6,133 bases of DNA from Kingella oralis. GTDB taxonomy: Bacteria; Pseudomonadota; Gammaproteobacteria; Burkholderiales; Neisseriaceae. Location: the NCBI GenBank assembly GCA_905373195.1, contig CAJPSG010000075.1, positions 1-6,133 of the forward strand, written 5' to 3'. Both the position numbers and the translations under genes were made by a program. The notes under the pieces were generated by a model. The model was not told the DNA's origin, did no database searches, and worked only from the letters and a program-made list of their open reading frames with translations. Positions 1-5,489 of the stretch are shown in pieces (within the stretch, counting starts at the first letter, position 1; the number at the start of each line of letters is the position of its first letter).

Positions 1-1985
1 GTGCGACTGTTTTTGTAAACGAGTTGCCCGCCGCATTGTGGGCATTGTCGCCCGTTTAACTCGGCTTGCATGGCTTCGTCTTGGGCGATGCGGGCGGCGG
101 CTTGCTCGGCGGTTTCGTTTACATTGCGGGTGTAATCGCATTCTGGGTAGCCTGCGCAGGCAATGAAGCGTCCTGCGCGTCCGAATTTGATTTGCAGCTT
201 GTGATTGCCGCATTTGGGGCAAGTTTCGTCTAGCTCTTCGGTGGTAAATTTGGCGCGTTCTATGCCTTCTTTTTCTTCCACTTGTTTGTGGAAGCCTTGC
301 CAGAAGGTGTCCATCACGGGAATCCATTGGCGTTTGCCGCCTGCGATTTCGTCTAGCTGGTCTTCTAGTTTGGCGGTGAAGTTGTAATCCACATATTGTT
401 TGAAATGTTCGGTTAGAAATCGATTGACTACTTCGCCCGTGTCGGTGGGCAGGAAGCGGCGTTGTTCTACAATCACATATTCGCGGTCTTTCAGCGTTTT
501 GATGATGCTGGCGTAGGTGGAGGGGCGGCCGATGCCGTATTCTTCTAGGGCTTTAACGAGCGTGGCTTCGTTGAAACGTGGTGGTGGCTGGGTGAAATGT
601 TGTTCGCCGTATAGGTTATCCACGGGGAGCGCGTCGCCTACTGCCATTTCAGGCAGTTTTTTGTTATTTTCATCGGCGTTGTCGTCTTCGTCCGCGCCTT
701 CTTGGTAAACGCTTAAAAAGCCTGCAAACACCAGCACTTGCCCTGTGGCGCGAAAAATGCCGTCGCCCACGGCAATATCCACGGTGGTAGCATCAAATTT
801 GGCTTCTACCATTTGGCAGGCAACGGTGCGCTGCCAAATCATCTGGTAGAGCTTGAATTGGTCGGCGGAAAGGAACGGTTTGACGCTTTCGGGCGTGCGG
901 TAAACGGAGGTGGGGCGGATGGCTTCGTGCGCTTCTTGGGCGTTCTTGGATTTGGTTTTGTATACGCGGGGGCTGTTGGGCAGGTAGTCCGCGCCGATTT
1001 GGTTGTCAATATAGTGGCGGATTTCGGTGATGGCATCTTGCGATAGGGTTACGCTATCGGTGCGCATATAGGTAATCAAGCCCACTGCGCCCTGCCCTAC
1101 GTCTATGCCTTCAAATAGCTGCTGGGCGGTGCGCATGGTGCGGTCGGTGGTGAAACCGAGTTTGCGCACGGCATCTTGTTGCATGGTGGATGTGGTATAC
1201 GGCGCGGCGGGCTTGCGCGTGGCTTTCTTTTTGATGACTTCGGCAACGCGGGCTTCTTTGCCTTGCAGCGCGGCAAGTATGGCGGCTTGGCTCTCTTCGT
1301 TGGGCAGGGAGAATTGTTCTAGTTTGGTGTTTTGCCATTGGGTGAGCTTGGCGCTGAATTTGGTGCGTCCTTTGTGGCTGTCCATGTGAATAGACCAATA
1401 TTCTTGGGTTTCAAAGGCGCGGATTTCGTTTTCGCGTTCGCAAATCAAACGCAAAGCAGGGCTTTGCACGCGCCCTGCGGATAAGCCACGGCGAATTTTT
1501 TTCCACAGCAAGGGCGAGAGATTGAAGCCGACTAAGTAGTCCAACGCGCGGCGGGCTTGCTGCGCGTCCACAAGGTTGATGTCTAGCCCGCGCGGGTGTT
1601 GGATGGCTTCTTGCACGCCTTTGGGGGTTACTTCGTGGAAGACAACCCGTTGCAGTTTTTCGCCGATGTTTGCCATGCCGCGTTTGGATTTGAGAATTTC
1701 GGCGATGTGCCATGAAATCGCCTCGCCTTCTCTATCAGGGTCGGTGGCGAGATAGATGGTGTCGGCTTGCTTGGCGGCTTTCACGATTTCGTCCACGTGT
1801 TTGGCGGATTTGGCGGGGATTTCGTATTTCATGGCGAAGTTGTCTTCGGGATTGACTGCGCCGTTTTTCTTAATCAGGTCGCGCACGTGCCCAAACGAGG
1901 CGAGCACTTCGTAATCGCTGCCAAGGTATTTTTTGATGGATTTGATTTTGTTGGGAGATTCGACGATAAGGAGATTTTTTGCCAT
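1..1985 (-). CDS. topA: DNA topoisomerase I, type IA (3' end cut by window edge)
   Basis: Relaxes negatively supercoiled DNA by cutting and passing single strands; cytoplasmic. The frame is open for 661 codons from the ATG at 1983-1985 to the left edge, so roughly the last 100 residues of a usual 760-870-residue protein are missing. The TOPRIM domain opens with LLIVESP (Glu9) and continues with the acidic TDPDREGEA motif (about 81-89; Asp82, Asp84 and Glu86 are metal ligands). The active-site segment GLITYMRTDS (302-311) carries the catalytic Tyr306 and Arg308. A four-cysteine zinc ribbon lies at Cys589, Cys592, Cys610 and Cys616, and a second begins at Cys648/Cys651 near the edge. The start is fixed by the N-terminal motif, although no good Shine-Dalgarno sequence precedes it. 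A likely promoter lies at 2133-2162, so topA is probably transcribed separately from fabF. No frameshift or missing catalytic residue is seen. Confidence 0.97.
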   Translation of the reverse strand, partial: MAKNLLIVESPNKIKSIKKYLGSDYEVLASFGHVRDLIKKNGAVNPEDNFAMKYEIPAKSAKHVDEIVKAAKQADTIYLATDPDREGEAISWHIAEILKSKRGMANIGEKLQRVVFHEVTPKGVQEAIQHPRGLDINLVDAQQARRALDYLVGFNLSPLLWKKIRRGLSAGRVQSPALRLICERENEIRAFETQEYWSIHMDSHKGRTKFSAKLTQWQNTKLEQFSLPNEESQAAILAALQGKEARVAEVIKKKATRKPAAPYTTSTMQQDAVRKLGFTTDRTMRTAQQLFEGIDVGQGAVGLITYMRTDSVTLSQDAITEIRHYIDNQIGADYLPNSPRVYKTKSKNAQEAHEAIRPTSVYRTPESVKPFLSADQFKLYQMIWQRTVACQMVEAKFDATTVDIAVGDGIFRATGQVLVFAGFLSVYQEGADEDDNADENNKKLPEMAVGDALPVDNLYGEQHFTQPPPRFNEATLVKALEEYGIGRPSTYASIIKTLKDREYVIVEQRRFLPTDTGEVVNRFLTEHFKQYVDYNFTAKLEDQLDEIAGGKRQWIPVMDTFWQGFHKQVEEKEGIERAKFTTEELDETCPKCGNHKLQIKFGRAGRFIACAGYPECDYTRNVNETAEQAAARIAQDEAMQAELNGRQCPQCGGQLVYKNSR

Positions 1986-2020
1986 GATGTTGTTCTGCTT
2001 ATGAAGTGGATAGATAAGGA

Positions 2021-2032
2021 TTCAGGCTGCTT
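2021..2032 (-). repeat. Variant DNA uptake sequence (11/12)
   Basis: The minus strand reads AAGCAGCCTGAA, one base away from AGGCAGCCTGAA. It lies in the topA leader, 36 bases before the start codon. The same one-base variant recurs at 4053-4064. Confidence 0.7.
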
Positions 2033-2056
2033 TTGTGCGGTAATCGGTTTCTTGTT

Positions 2057-2097
2057 AAGGCAGCCTGAAAACGGATTTTTGATTTTCAGGCTGCCTT
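2057..2097. repeat. Inverted pair of perfect DUS forming a hairpin
   Basis: AGGCAGCCTGAA occurs on the plus strand at 2058-2069 and on the minus strand at 2085-2096. With flanking bases the arms 2057-2071 and 2083-2097 make a perfect 15-bp stem around an 11-base loop. Inverted DUS pairs often act as intrinsic terminators in Neisseriaceae. Here the fabF terminator lies well upstream and the hairpin falls between the probable topA promoter and the topA start. On the minus strand the stem is followed by TTAACAAG, not a U-run, so a full terminator role is uncertain; a leader structure or weak attenuator is the alternative. Confidence 0.85.
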
Positions 2098-2107
2098 TTG
2101 TTTGTAG

Positions 2108-2119
2108 CGGCTGCCTGAA
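2108..2119 (+). repeat. Variant DUS, closer to the AGGCTGCCTGAA dialect
   Basis: Reads CGGCTGCCTGAA: 11/12 to AGGCTGCCTGAA and 10/12 to AGGCAGCCTGAA. It can also pair imperfectly with the DUS arm at 2085-2096, giving an alternative to the 2057-2097 hairpin. On the plus strand that alternative would be followed by a T-rich tract at 2120-2135, but no plus-strand gene ends here. Confidence 0.55.
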
Positions 2120-2132
2120 TGTTCTTTTTTTT

Positions 2133-2162
2133 ATTATTCTTAAAATAGATAGGTTTTGGCAA
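2133..2162 (-). promoter_or_regulatory. Probable sigma-70 promoter for topA
   Basis: On the minus strand, TTGCCA (2157-2162, 5/6 to TTGACA) is separated by 18 bases from AATAAT (2133-2138, 5/6 to TATAAT). Transcription would start near 2126, giving a topA leader of about 140 nt that contains the variant DUS and the 2057-2097 hairpin. The site lies downstream of the fabF terminator, as expected for an independent topA promoter. Assigned from consensus only. Confidence 0.5.
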
Positions 2163-2180
2163 GGGGTTGGCGGAAATTGT

Positions 2181-2220
2181 TTTTCAGGCTGCCTATTGCG
2201 CCCCATAGACAGCCTGAAAA
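2181..2220 (-). repeat. 16-bp hairpin built on a DUS pair
   Basis: The arms 2181-2196 and 2205-2220 pair around an 8-base loop. The left arm holds a perfect minus-strand DUS (2183-2194); the right arm holds an 11/12 copy, AGACAGCCTGAA (2207-2218). The single non-matching position is C-A in plus-strand RNA but G-U in minus-strand RNA, so the stem is complete only in the transcript direction of fabF and topA. No U-run follows. It may be a backup terminator or 3'-end barrier behind the fabF terminator. Confidence 0.65.
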
Positions 2221-2253
2221 CAGCATTGCTTACCATCCCAATGTTTTTTGATT

Positions 2254-2265
2254 TTCAGGCTGCCT
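2254..2265 (-). repeat. DNA uptake sequence, perfect
   Basis: The plus strand reads TTCAGGCTGCCT, so the minus strand carries AGGCAGCCTGAA. It stands alone, just downstream of the fabF terminator. Confidence 0.9.
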
Positions 2266-2278
2266 CTTACCCGCGCAC

Positions 2279-2313
2279 AAAAAAACCGCAAACGCCCAAG
2301 CCTTTGCGGTTTT
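2279..2313 (-). terminator. Rho-independent terminator of fabF
   Basis: A perfect 11-bp stem joins 2282-2292 and 2303-2313 (AAAACCGCAAA against TTTGCGGTTTT) around a 10-base loop. Read on the minus strand it starts about 14 bases after the fabF stop, and the second arm runs into seven consecutive T residues (2285-2279). This is the canonical layout, unlike the DUS hairpins nearby. It ends the acpP-fabF transcript. Confidence 0.92.
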
Positions 2314-2327
2314 CCTTATGCTCAACA

Positions 2328-3575
2328 TCAATCCTCGTAGCGCTTAAACACCAGCGTGCCGTTGGTACCGCCGAAGCCAAACGAGCTGGATGCTGCCACG
2401 CGAATATCGGCTTTGCGCGCTGCGTTGGCGCAGTAATCCAAATCGCAGCCGGCTTCAAGGTCTTGGTTTACAAGGTTGATGGTGGGCGGTGCGATTTGGT
2501 CGCGGATGGCTAGCACGCTGTAAACGGCTTCCACGCCGCCTGCTGCGCCGAGCAAGTGCCCCGTCATGGATTTGGTGGAGCTAATCAACACTTTTTTCGC
2601 GTGTTCACCCAACACGGCTTTAATCGCGTTGGTTTCGTTGGCATCGCCCAAGGGGGTGGATGTGCCGTGCGCGTTGATGTAGTTCACTTCGCTGGCTTGC
2701 AGCTTGGCATCTTTAAACGCGCGGGATAACGCCAGCGCGGGGCCTTCCATATTGGGCGCGGTGATGTGGTAGGCATCAGAGCTTGCGCCAAAACCCACGA
2801 TTTCGGCGTAGATGGTTGCGCCGCGCCGTTTGGCGTGTTCCAACTCTTCCAACACCAACACGCCTGCGCCCTCGCCCATCACAAAACCATCGCGGTCTTT
2901 GTCCCACGGACGGGAAGCGGCGGCGGGGTCGTCGTTGCGGGTGGACAAGGCTTTCATGGCGGCAAATCCGCCGATGCCCAGTGTGCACACCGCGCCTTCT
3001 GCGCCGCCCGCAATCATCACATCGGCATCGCCGTATTGAATGATGCGCATGGAATCGCCGATGGCGTGCGCGCTGGTGGTGCACGCGGATACCATGCCGT
3101 AGCTGGGACCGCGATAGCCTTTTAGGATGGTAACGTGTCCCGCAATCAGGTTAATCAACGAGCTGGGGATGAAAAAGGGGTTGATTTTGCGCGCGCCGCC
3201 TGCGGCAACGGTGTTGGCGGTGGCTTCAATGGCGGGCAAACCACCGATGCCCGAACCAATGTTTACGCCCACGCGGTCTTTATCCAACTCGGCAAACTCG
3301 TCCAAACGGGCATCAGCGATGGCTTGCATCGCACCTGCGATGCCGTAGTGGATAAAGGCATCCATGCGACGGGCTTCTTTGGGGGGGATGTATTGGGTTA
3401 CATCAAAATCTTTTACTTCGCCTGCGATTTGGCAGGCGATGTCGGAAGCGTCAAATCGGGTGATTTTGCCGATGCCGCTTTTGCCTGCCAGCAGGTTTTG
3501 CCACGCGCTGGGCACGTCATTGCCCACGGGCGATACTTGTCCTAAACCTGTGATAACAACGCGTCGTTGAGTCAT
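2328..3575 (-). CDS. fabF: Beta-ketoacyl-ACP synthase II
   Basis: Condenses malonyl-ACP with a growing acyl-ACP in type II fatty acid elongation; cytoplasmic homodimer of the thiolase fold. The 415 residues match the usual 410-415. The nucleophile is Cys165 in SACTTSAH, with His303 in NAHGTSTPLGD and Lys335/His340 in STKSMTGH. The C-terminal SSFGFGGTN loop (397-405) holds the gating phenylalanine. The N-terminus RRVVITGLGQVSPVG is typical. I chose the ATG at 3573-3575, which follows a modest AAGAGA five bases upstream (3581-3586). An in-frame TTG at 3606-3608 would add 11 unusual residues from inside the intergenic hairpin and is less likely. It lies 92 bp downstream of acpP and is probably co-transcribed with it; a strong terminator follows. 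No oddities are seen in the protein. Confidence 0.97.
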   Translation of the reverse strand: MTQRRVVITGLGQVSPVGNDVPSAWQNLLAGKSGIGKITRFDASDIACQIAGEVKDFDVTQYIPPKEARRMDAFIHYGIAGAMQAIADARLDEFAELDKDRVGVNIGSGIGGLPAIEATANTVAAGGARKINPFFIPSSLINLIAGHVTILKGYRGPSYGMVSACTTSAHAIGDSMRIIQYGDADVMIAGGAEGAVCTLGIGGFAAMKALSTRNDDPAAASRPWDKDRDGFVMGEGAGVLVLEELEHAKRRGATIYAEIVGFGASSDAYHITAPNMEGPALALSRAFKDAKLQASEVNYINAHGTSTPLGDANETNAIKAVLGEHAKKVLISSTKSMTGHLLGAAGGVEAVYSVLAIRDQIAPPTINLVNQDLEAGCDLDYCANAARKADIRVAASSSFGFGGTNGTLVFKRYED

Positions 3576-3606
3576 GGGATTCTCTTTTTGTAATGTAGGT
3601 TTAGCC

Positions 3607-3654
3607 AAACAGCCCCTGATTTGGGCAAGGCTGCCTGAAAATCAGAGGCTGTTT
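3607..3654 (-). promoter_or_regulatory. Long hairpin between acpP and fabF, possible attenuator or partial terminator
   Basis: The arms 3607-3622 and 3639-3654 form a 16-bp stem. The one mismatched position (C3615 opposite A3646) becomes a G-U pair in minus-strand RNA, so the structure suits the acpP-fabF transcript. The 16-base loop contains a plus-strand AGGCTGCCTGAA (DUS variant, 3628-3639, overlapping the right arm by one base) and can itself pair GGCA with TGCC. On the minus strand the stem ends in TTTGG rather than a long U-run. A role in lowering fabF relative to acpP, or in protecting the acpP mRNA end, is inference. Confidence 0.6.
3628..3639 (+). repeat. DUS variant AGGCTGCCTGAA
   Basis: An exact match to the dialect attributed to Simonsiella and one base away from the Kingella-type DUS that dominates this window. 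It forms the loop region of the acpP-fabF hairpin. Confidence 0.75.
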
Positions 3655-3667
3655 TGCCAAAAATGGC

Positions 3668-3901
3668 TTACGCTTGTTTGGAATTAACGTAATCAATCGC
3701 AGCTTGAACGGTGGTGAGTTTTTCTGCGTCTTCATCAGGGATTTCGCAACCAAAGGCTTCTTCCAAAGCCATTACCAATTCTACGGTGTCCAGCGAATCT
3801 GCGCCCAAGTCGTCTTGGAATGATGATTCGTTTTTCACTTCGCTTTCGGCCACGCCTAGTTGCTCGGCTACGATGCTTTTAACTTTTTGTTCAACTGACA
3901 T
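3668..3901 (-). CDS. acpP: Acyl carrier protein
   Basis: Carries growing acyl chains on a 4'-phosphopantetheine arm for fatty acid and lipid A precursor synthesis; small, acidic and cytoplasmic. The 77 residues match the family. The attachment site is Ser36 in [18 protein letters not shown], the almost invariant motif at the start of helix II. The later IPDEDAEKL segment marks helix III. One cysteine, Cys52, sits in FGCEIP, which I recall as common in betaproteobacterial carriers. The ATG at 3899-3901 is preceded by a clear AAGGA (3910-3914) eight bases upstream, fitting a highly expressed protein. fabF follows on the same strand across a hairpin-filled 92-bp gap. yggX lies upstream, but the 178-bp gap suggests acpP has its own promoter. 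Confidence 0.98.
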   Translation of the reverse strand: MSVEQKVKSIVAEQLGVAESEVKNESSFQDDLGADSLDTVELVMALEEAFGCEIPDEDAEKLTTVQAAIDYVNSKQA

Positions 3902-3944
3902 TATGTTCGTCCTTAAAAAAATGCCTTACGGCGGTTTGAATAAT

Positions 3945-3966
3945 CTCTATCAAGTGTTGTATAGAG
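3945..3966 (-). promoter_or_regulatory. Dyad and weak -10-like site upstream of acpP
   Basis: CTCTAT (3945-3950) and ATAGAG (3961-3966) form a 6-bp inverted repeat with a 10-base spacer. The dyad overlaps TATACA on the minus strand (3958-3963, 5/6 to TATAAT except at one position), about 57 bases before the acpP start. I found no convincing -35 hexamer at 16-18 bases, so the promoter call is weak. A leader hairpin, an operator or chance are all possible. Confidence 0.25.
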
Positions 3967-4021
3967 TGGTTTCTCTACTTTTGAGTTTGCGAATTTTAAC
4001 CGCATTTTTGCTGTTTTGACT

Positions 4022-4051
4022 ACTCTTTGCGTGAAAATTCGTGCAAAGAGT
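4022..4051. terminator. Hairpin downstream of yggX, possible terminator
   Basis: ACTCTTTGC (4022-4030) pairs perfectly with GCAAAGAGT (4043-4051). The stem can extend inward in plus-strand RNA through G-U pairs (4031-4033 with 4040-4042). The short T-run follows on the plus strand, where no gene ends. On the minus strand, where yggX ends 29 bases upstream, the stem is followed by AGTCAAAA without a U-run. It may mark the yggX 3' end, but the poor tail keeps confidence low. Confidence 0.4.
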
Positions 4052-4052
4052 T

Positions 4053-4081
4053 TTCAGGCTGCTTATTTTTTCAGGCTGCCT
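4053..4081 (-). repeat. Two tandem DUS directly after yggX, one overlapping its stop codon
   Basis: On the minus strand a perfect AGGCAGCCTGAA (4070-4081) begins inside the yggX TAG stop (4080-4082), sharing its last two bases. A variant, AAGCAGCCTGAA (4053-4064), follows in the same orientation after five bases. Unlike the other pairs in this window these are direct repeats, so they cannot form a DUS hairpin with each other. Confidence 0.85.
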
Positions 4082-4358
4082 ATTTGGGTTCTTCAATGGG
4101 AACGTAGCCTTGCACTTTGTCTGCGCCATCGCCAAAGAAATAGCTTTCCATTTGTTGCGATAAATATTCGCGGGCGCGGGGGTCGGCGAGGCTGAGTCGG
4201 TTTTCGTTGATGAGCATGGTTTGATGGCGCGTCCATGCGTCCCATGCTTCTTGCGAGATGTTTTCAAAGATGCGTTTGCCCAGCGCGTTGGGCAGCGGAG
4301 GGAATTTCATGCCTTCGGCTTCTTTGCCGAGTTTGACACAATGAACCATGCGAGCCAT
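4080..4358 (-). CDS. yggX: Probable Fe(2+)-trafficking protein (YggX family)
   Basis: A small cytoplasmic protein of the Iron_traffic family, linked in enterics to protecting iron-sulfur clusters from oxidative damage and to iron supply; the exact mechanism is unsettled. The 92 residues match the family length of about 90. Recognisable features are the N-terminal [10 protein letters not shown] with conserved Cys7, the [16 protein letters not shown] block (28-43), the [11 protein letters not shown] block (45-55), and a C-terminal GYVPIEEP. The ATG at 4356-4358 has a good AAGGA (4366-4370) seven bases upstream. Its TAG stop overlaps a DUS. It stands alone between the palindromic element upstream and acpP downstream. 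A TAATAT at 4395-4400 on the minus strand could be its -10, without a clear -35. No known partner gene (such as mutY) is adjacent here. Confidence 0.95.
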   Translation of the reverse strand: MARMVHCVKLGKEAEGMKFPPLPNALGKRIFENISQEAWDAWTRHQTMLINENRLSLADPRAREYLSQQMESYFFGDGADKVQGYVPIEEPK

Positions 4359-4406
4359 TTTGTTTTCCTTTTTGACGGTGTTGAAACGGGCGGCATATTA
4401 GCAAAT

Positions 4407-4421
4407 TTCAGGCTGCCTGAA
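4407..4421. repeat. Palindromic DUS, both dialects overlapping
   Basis: TTCAGGCTGCCTGAA is a 7-bp inverted repeat around a single central T. It reads as the perfect Kingella-type DUS on the minus strand (4407-4418) and as AGGCTGCCTGAA on the plus strand (4410-4421). It lies just upstream of yggX and seven bases from the edge of the 163-bp inverted-repeat element. Confidence 0.88.
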
Positions 4422-4427
4422 TAGTTT

Positions 4428-4590
4428 AGAACCTGTTCAAAATCTCTGCGCGGCTGCCGCTAACGCATCTTGGCTGCATGGCTGCGTTGCAAAACTTGAC
4501 AATAGTCTCGCTATTGCCTGCGTTTTGCGCCTTGCCCTGCAACCAATCTGCATCAGCGGACAGCTCGCGCAGAAATTTTGAACAGGTTCT
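4428..4590. mobile_element. 163-bp terminally inverted element without a gene (MITE-like)
   Basis: The ends are AGAACCTGTTCAAAAT (4428-4443) and its exact reverse complement (4575-4590). The match extends to 24 of 25 bases (4428-4452 against 4566-4590). Inside, the two halves keep imperfect symmetry almost to the centre, where AATAG-TCTCG-CTATT (about 4501-4515) forms the tip, so the whole unit could fold into one long hairpin. No coding frame or transposase fragment is visible. I see no target-site duplication at the edges as drawn. The size and structure suggest a miniature inverted-repeat element or other dispersed intergenic palindrome; it is not the Correia element, whose termini differ. 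Family membership cannot be settled from one copy. Confidence 0.7.
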
Positions 4591-4591
4591 C

Positions 4592-4603
4592 AGTCAACCT
4601 GAA
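4592..4603 (+). repeat. Degraded DUS (10/12)
   Basis: AGTCAACCTGAA differs at two positions from AGGCAGCCTGAA. It lies one base outside the right end of the 163-bp element and is inverted relative to the minus-strand DUS on the left side (4407-4418). The two may once have formed an ordinary DUS hairpin that the element split. Confidence 0.4.
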
Positions 4604-4607
4604 AATA

Positions 4608-5465
4608 TTATTTAAACAACGATGCCAGCTTACCAAACAAGCCTTTGTGTTGGGCTTGGTTGTCGGCGTTGTGGGCGACAGTGTTGTCAGCAGTATTGTC
4701 CTCTGGCGCGGTTTTGCGCGTTACGGTGTGGGCGGCAAAGGTTTGGGCAACGGGCATGATTTCTATGGCGTTGACGTTCATGTGCGCAGGGCATTGGTAG
4801 AGCCATAGGGCGGTGCGGGCGATGTCTTCGGCGCGCAGGTAATCCACGTTTTCATAGAGTTTGTTTACGCGCTCTTCGTCGCCTTTGAAGCGGACGTTGG
4901 AAAATTCGGTGCCGCCGCATAACCCTGGTTCTATGTTGGTGATGCGGATGTTTTTGCCGGCCAAATCGGCGCGCAGGTTCAGGCTGAATTGGCGCACAAA
5001 GGCTTTGGTTGCGCCGTAAACATTGCCGCCTGCATAGGGGTAAGTGCCTGCGATGGAGCCGATGTTGATGATGTAGCCCTGATTGCGCTCCACCATTTGC
5101 GGCAGCACTTGGCGGGTGAGGTAAATCAGCCCGAGCACGTTGGTTTGCACCATGGTTTCCCAGTCTTCAAAGCTGGCTTGATGGGCGGGGTCTAGCCCGA
5201 GGGCAAGCCCTGCGTTGTTGATTAGGCAGTCTATGCTTTGGAAGGCTTCGGGAAGCTGGGCAAGGCTGGCAAGGGCGATATTGACGGAATTTTTGTCGCT
5301 CACGTCCATTTCTAGCGGTTGAAACATAAAGCCCAGCTCGTTTTGCAAGGCAGCGAGTTTGTCTGCGCGGCGGGCTGCGCCGATAACGGGATAACCTGCT
5401 TGCACAAATGCGCGGCACATGGCTGCGCCAAAACCTGCGGATGCGCCTGTAATCAGAATCGCCAT
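4608..5465 (-). CDS. ydfG: Short-chain dehydrogenase, YdfG-like (NADP-dependent hydroxy acid dehydrogenase)
   Basis: Closest in remembered sequence to E. coli YdfG, which oxidises serine and 3-hydroxy acids and reduces malonic semialdehyde with NADP(H). Rossmann signals are TGASAGFG (6-13) and ARR (31-33), typical of NADP preference. NNAG is at 83-86, and the catalytic set is Asn109, Ser137, Tyr150 and Lys154 (YGATK). The long blocks AFVRQFSLNLR (155-165) and GTEFSNVRFKGD (185-196) are nearly identical to YdfG. The core ends near residue 250, the usual family length. About 35 more residues follow: a 4-residue-periodic polar tail (256-271), then a short amphipathic GLFGKLASLFK at the end. The ATG at 5463-5465 has AAGGA (5475-5479) nine bases upstream. 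It is divergent from pgpA. The family is sure; the substrate is inferred. Confidence 0.85.
   Translation of the reverse strand: MAILITGASAGFGAAMCRAFVQAGYPVIGAARRADKLAALQNELGFMFQPLEMDVSDKNSVNIALASLAQLPEAFQSIDCLINNAGLALGLDPAHQASFEDWETMVQTNVLGLIYLTRQVLPQMVERNQGYIINIGSIAGTYPYAGGNVYGATKAFVRQFSLNLRADLAGKNIRITNIEPGLCGGTEFSNVRFKGDEERVNKLYENVDYLRAEDIARTALWLYQCPAHMNVNAIEIMPVAQTFAAHTVTRKTAPEDNTADNTVAHNADNQAQHKGLFGKLASLFK
4653..4700 (-). repeat. 12-bp periodic repeat encoding the dehydrogenase tail
   Basis: Four 12-base units on the minus strand encode DNTA, DNTV, AHNA and DNQA (residues 256-271). The first, second and fourth units begin with GAYAAY; the third is more diverged. The pattern suggests the tail grew by small tandem duplications after the conserved enzyme core, and its length may vary between strains. 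Confidence 0.6.
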
Positions 5466-5489
5466 GATGTTTTGTCCTTTCTTGGGTGG

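Larger units (their letters stand above)
1986..2327. other. fabF-topA intergenic region, DUS-rich, no gene
   Basis: This 342-bp gap contains no convincing coding sequence. Reading in the direction of transcription (minus strand), it holds the fabF terminator (2279-2313), a DUS (2254-2265), a long DUS-built hairpin (2181-2220), a promoter-like pair (2133-2162), a variant DUS (2108-2119), a second DUS hairpin (2057-2097), and another variant DUS (2021-2032) just before topA. The open frames that cross it look like antisense shadows of topA or fabF and lack ribosome binding sites. Confidence 0.85.

Noticed and set aside
648..659. DUS-like AAACTGCCTGAA inside topA (minus strand)
   Set aside because: It matches AGGCTGCCTGAA at 10 of 12 positions and simply encodes part of KLPEM in a spacer region, so chance is likely.
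1874..2236. Minus-strand 120-codon frame in the fabF-topA gap
   Set aside because: It is translated through DUS repeats and overlaps the 5' end of topA in another frame; the composition is that of translated repeat DNA.
1767..2513. Plus-strand 248-codon open frame across the topA start and the fabF end
   Set aside because: It runs antisense to two well-supported genes, crosses the fabF terminator and the DUS hairpins, has no ribosome binding site and resembles no family I recognise.
2776..3125. Several 75-119-codon frames on both strands inside fabF
   Set aside because: They are frame shadows in GC-rich coding DNA; the fabF frame is intact with all catalytic residues.
3576..3608. Upstream TTG start for fabF (11 extra residues)
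   Set aside because: It would begin inside the acpP-fabF hairpin; the ATG at 3573-3575 matches the family N-terminus and length.
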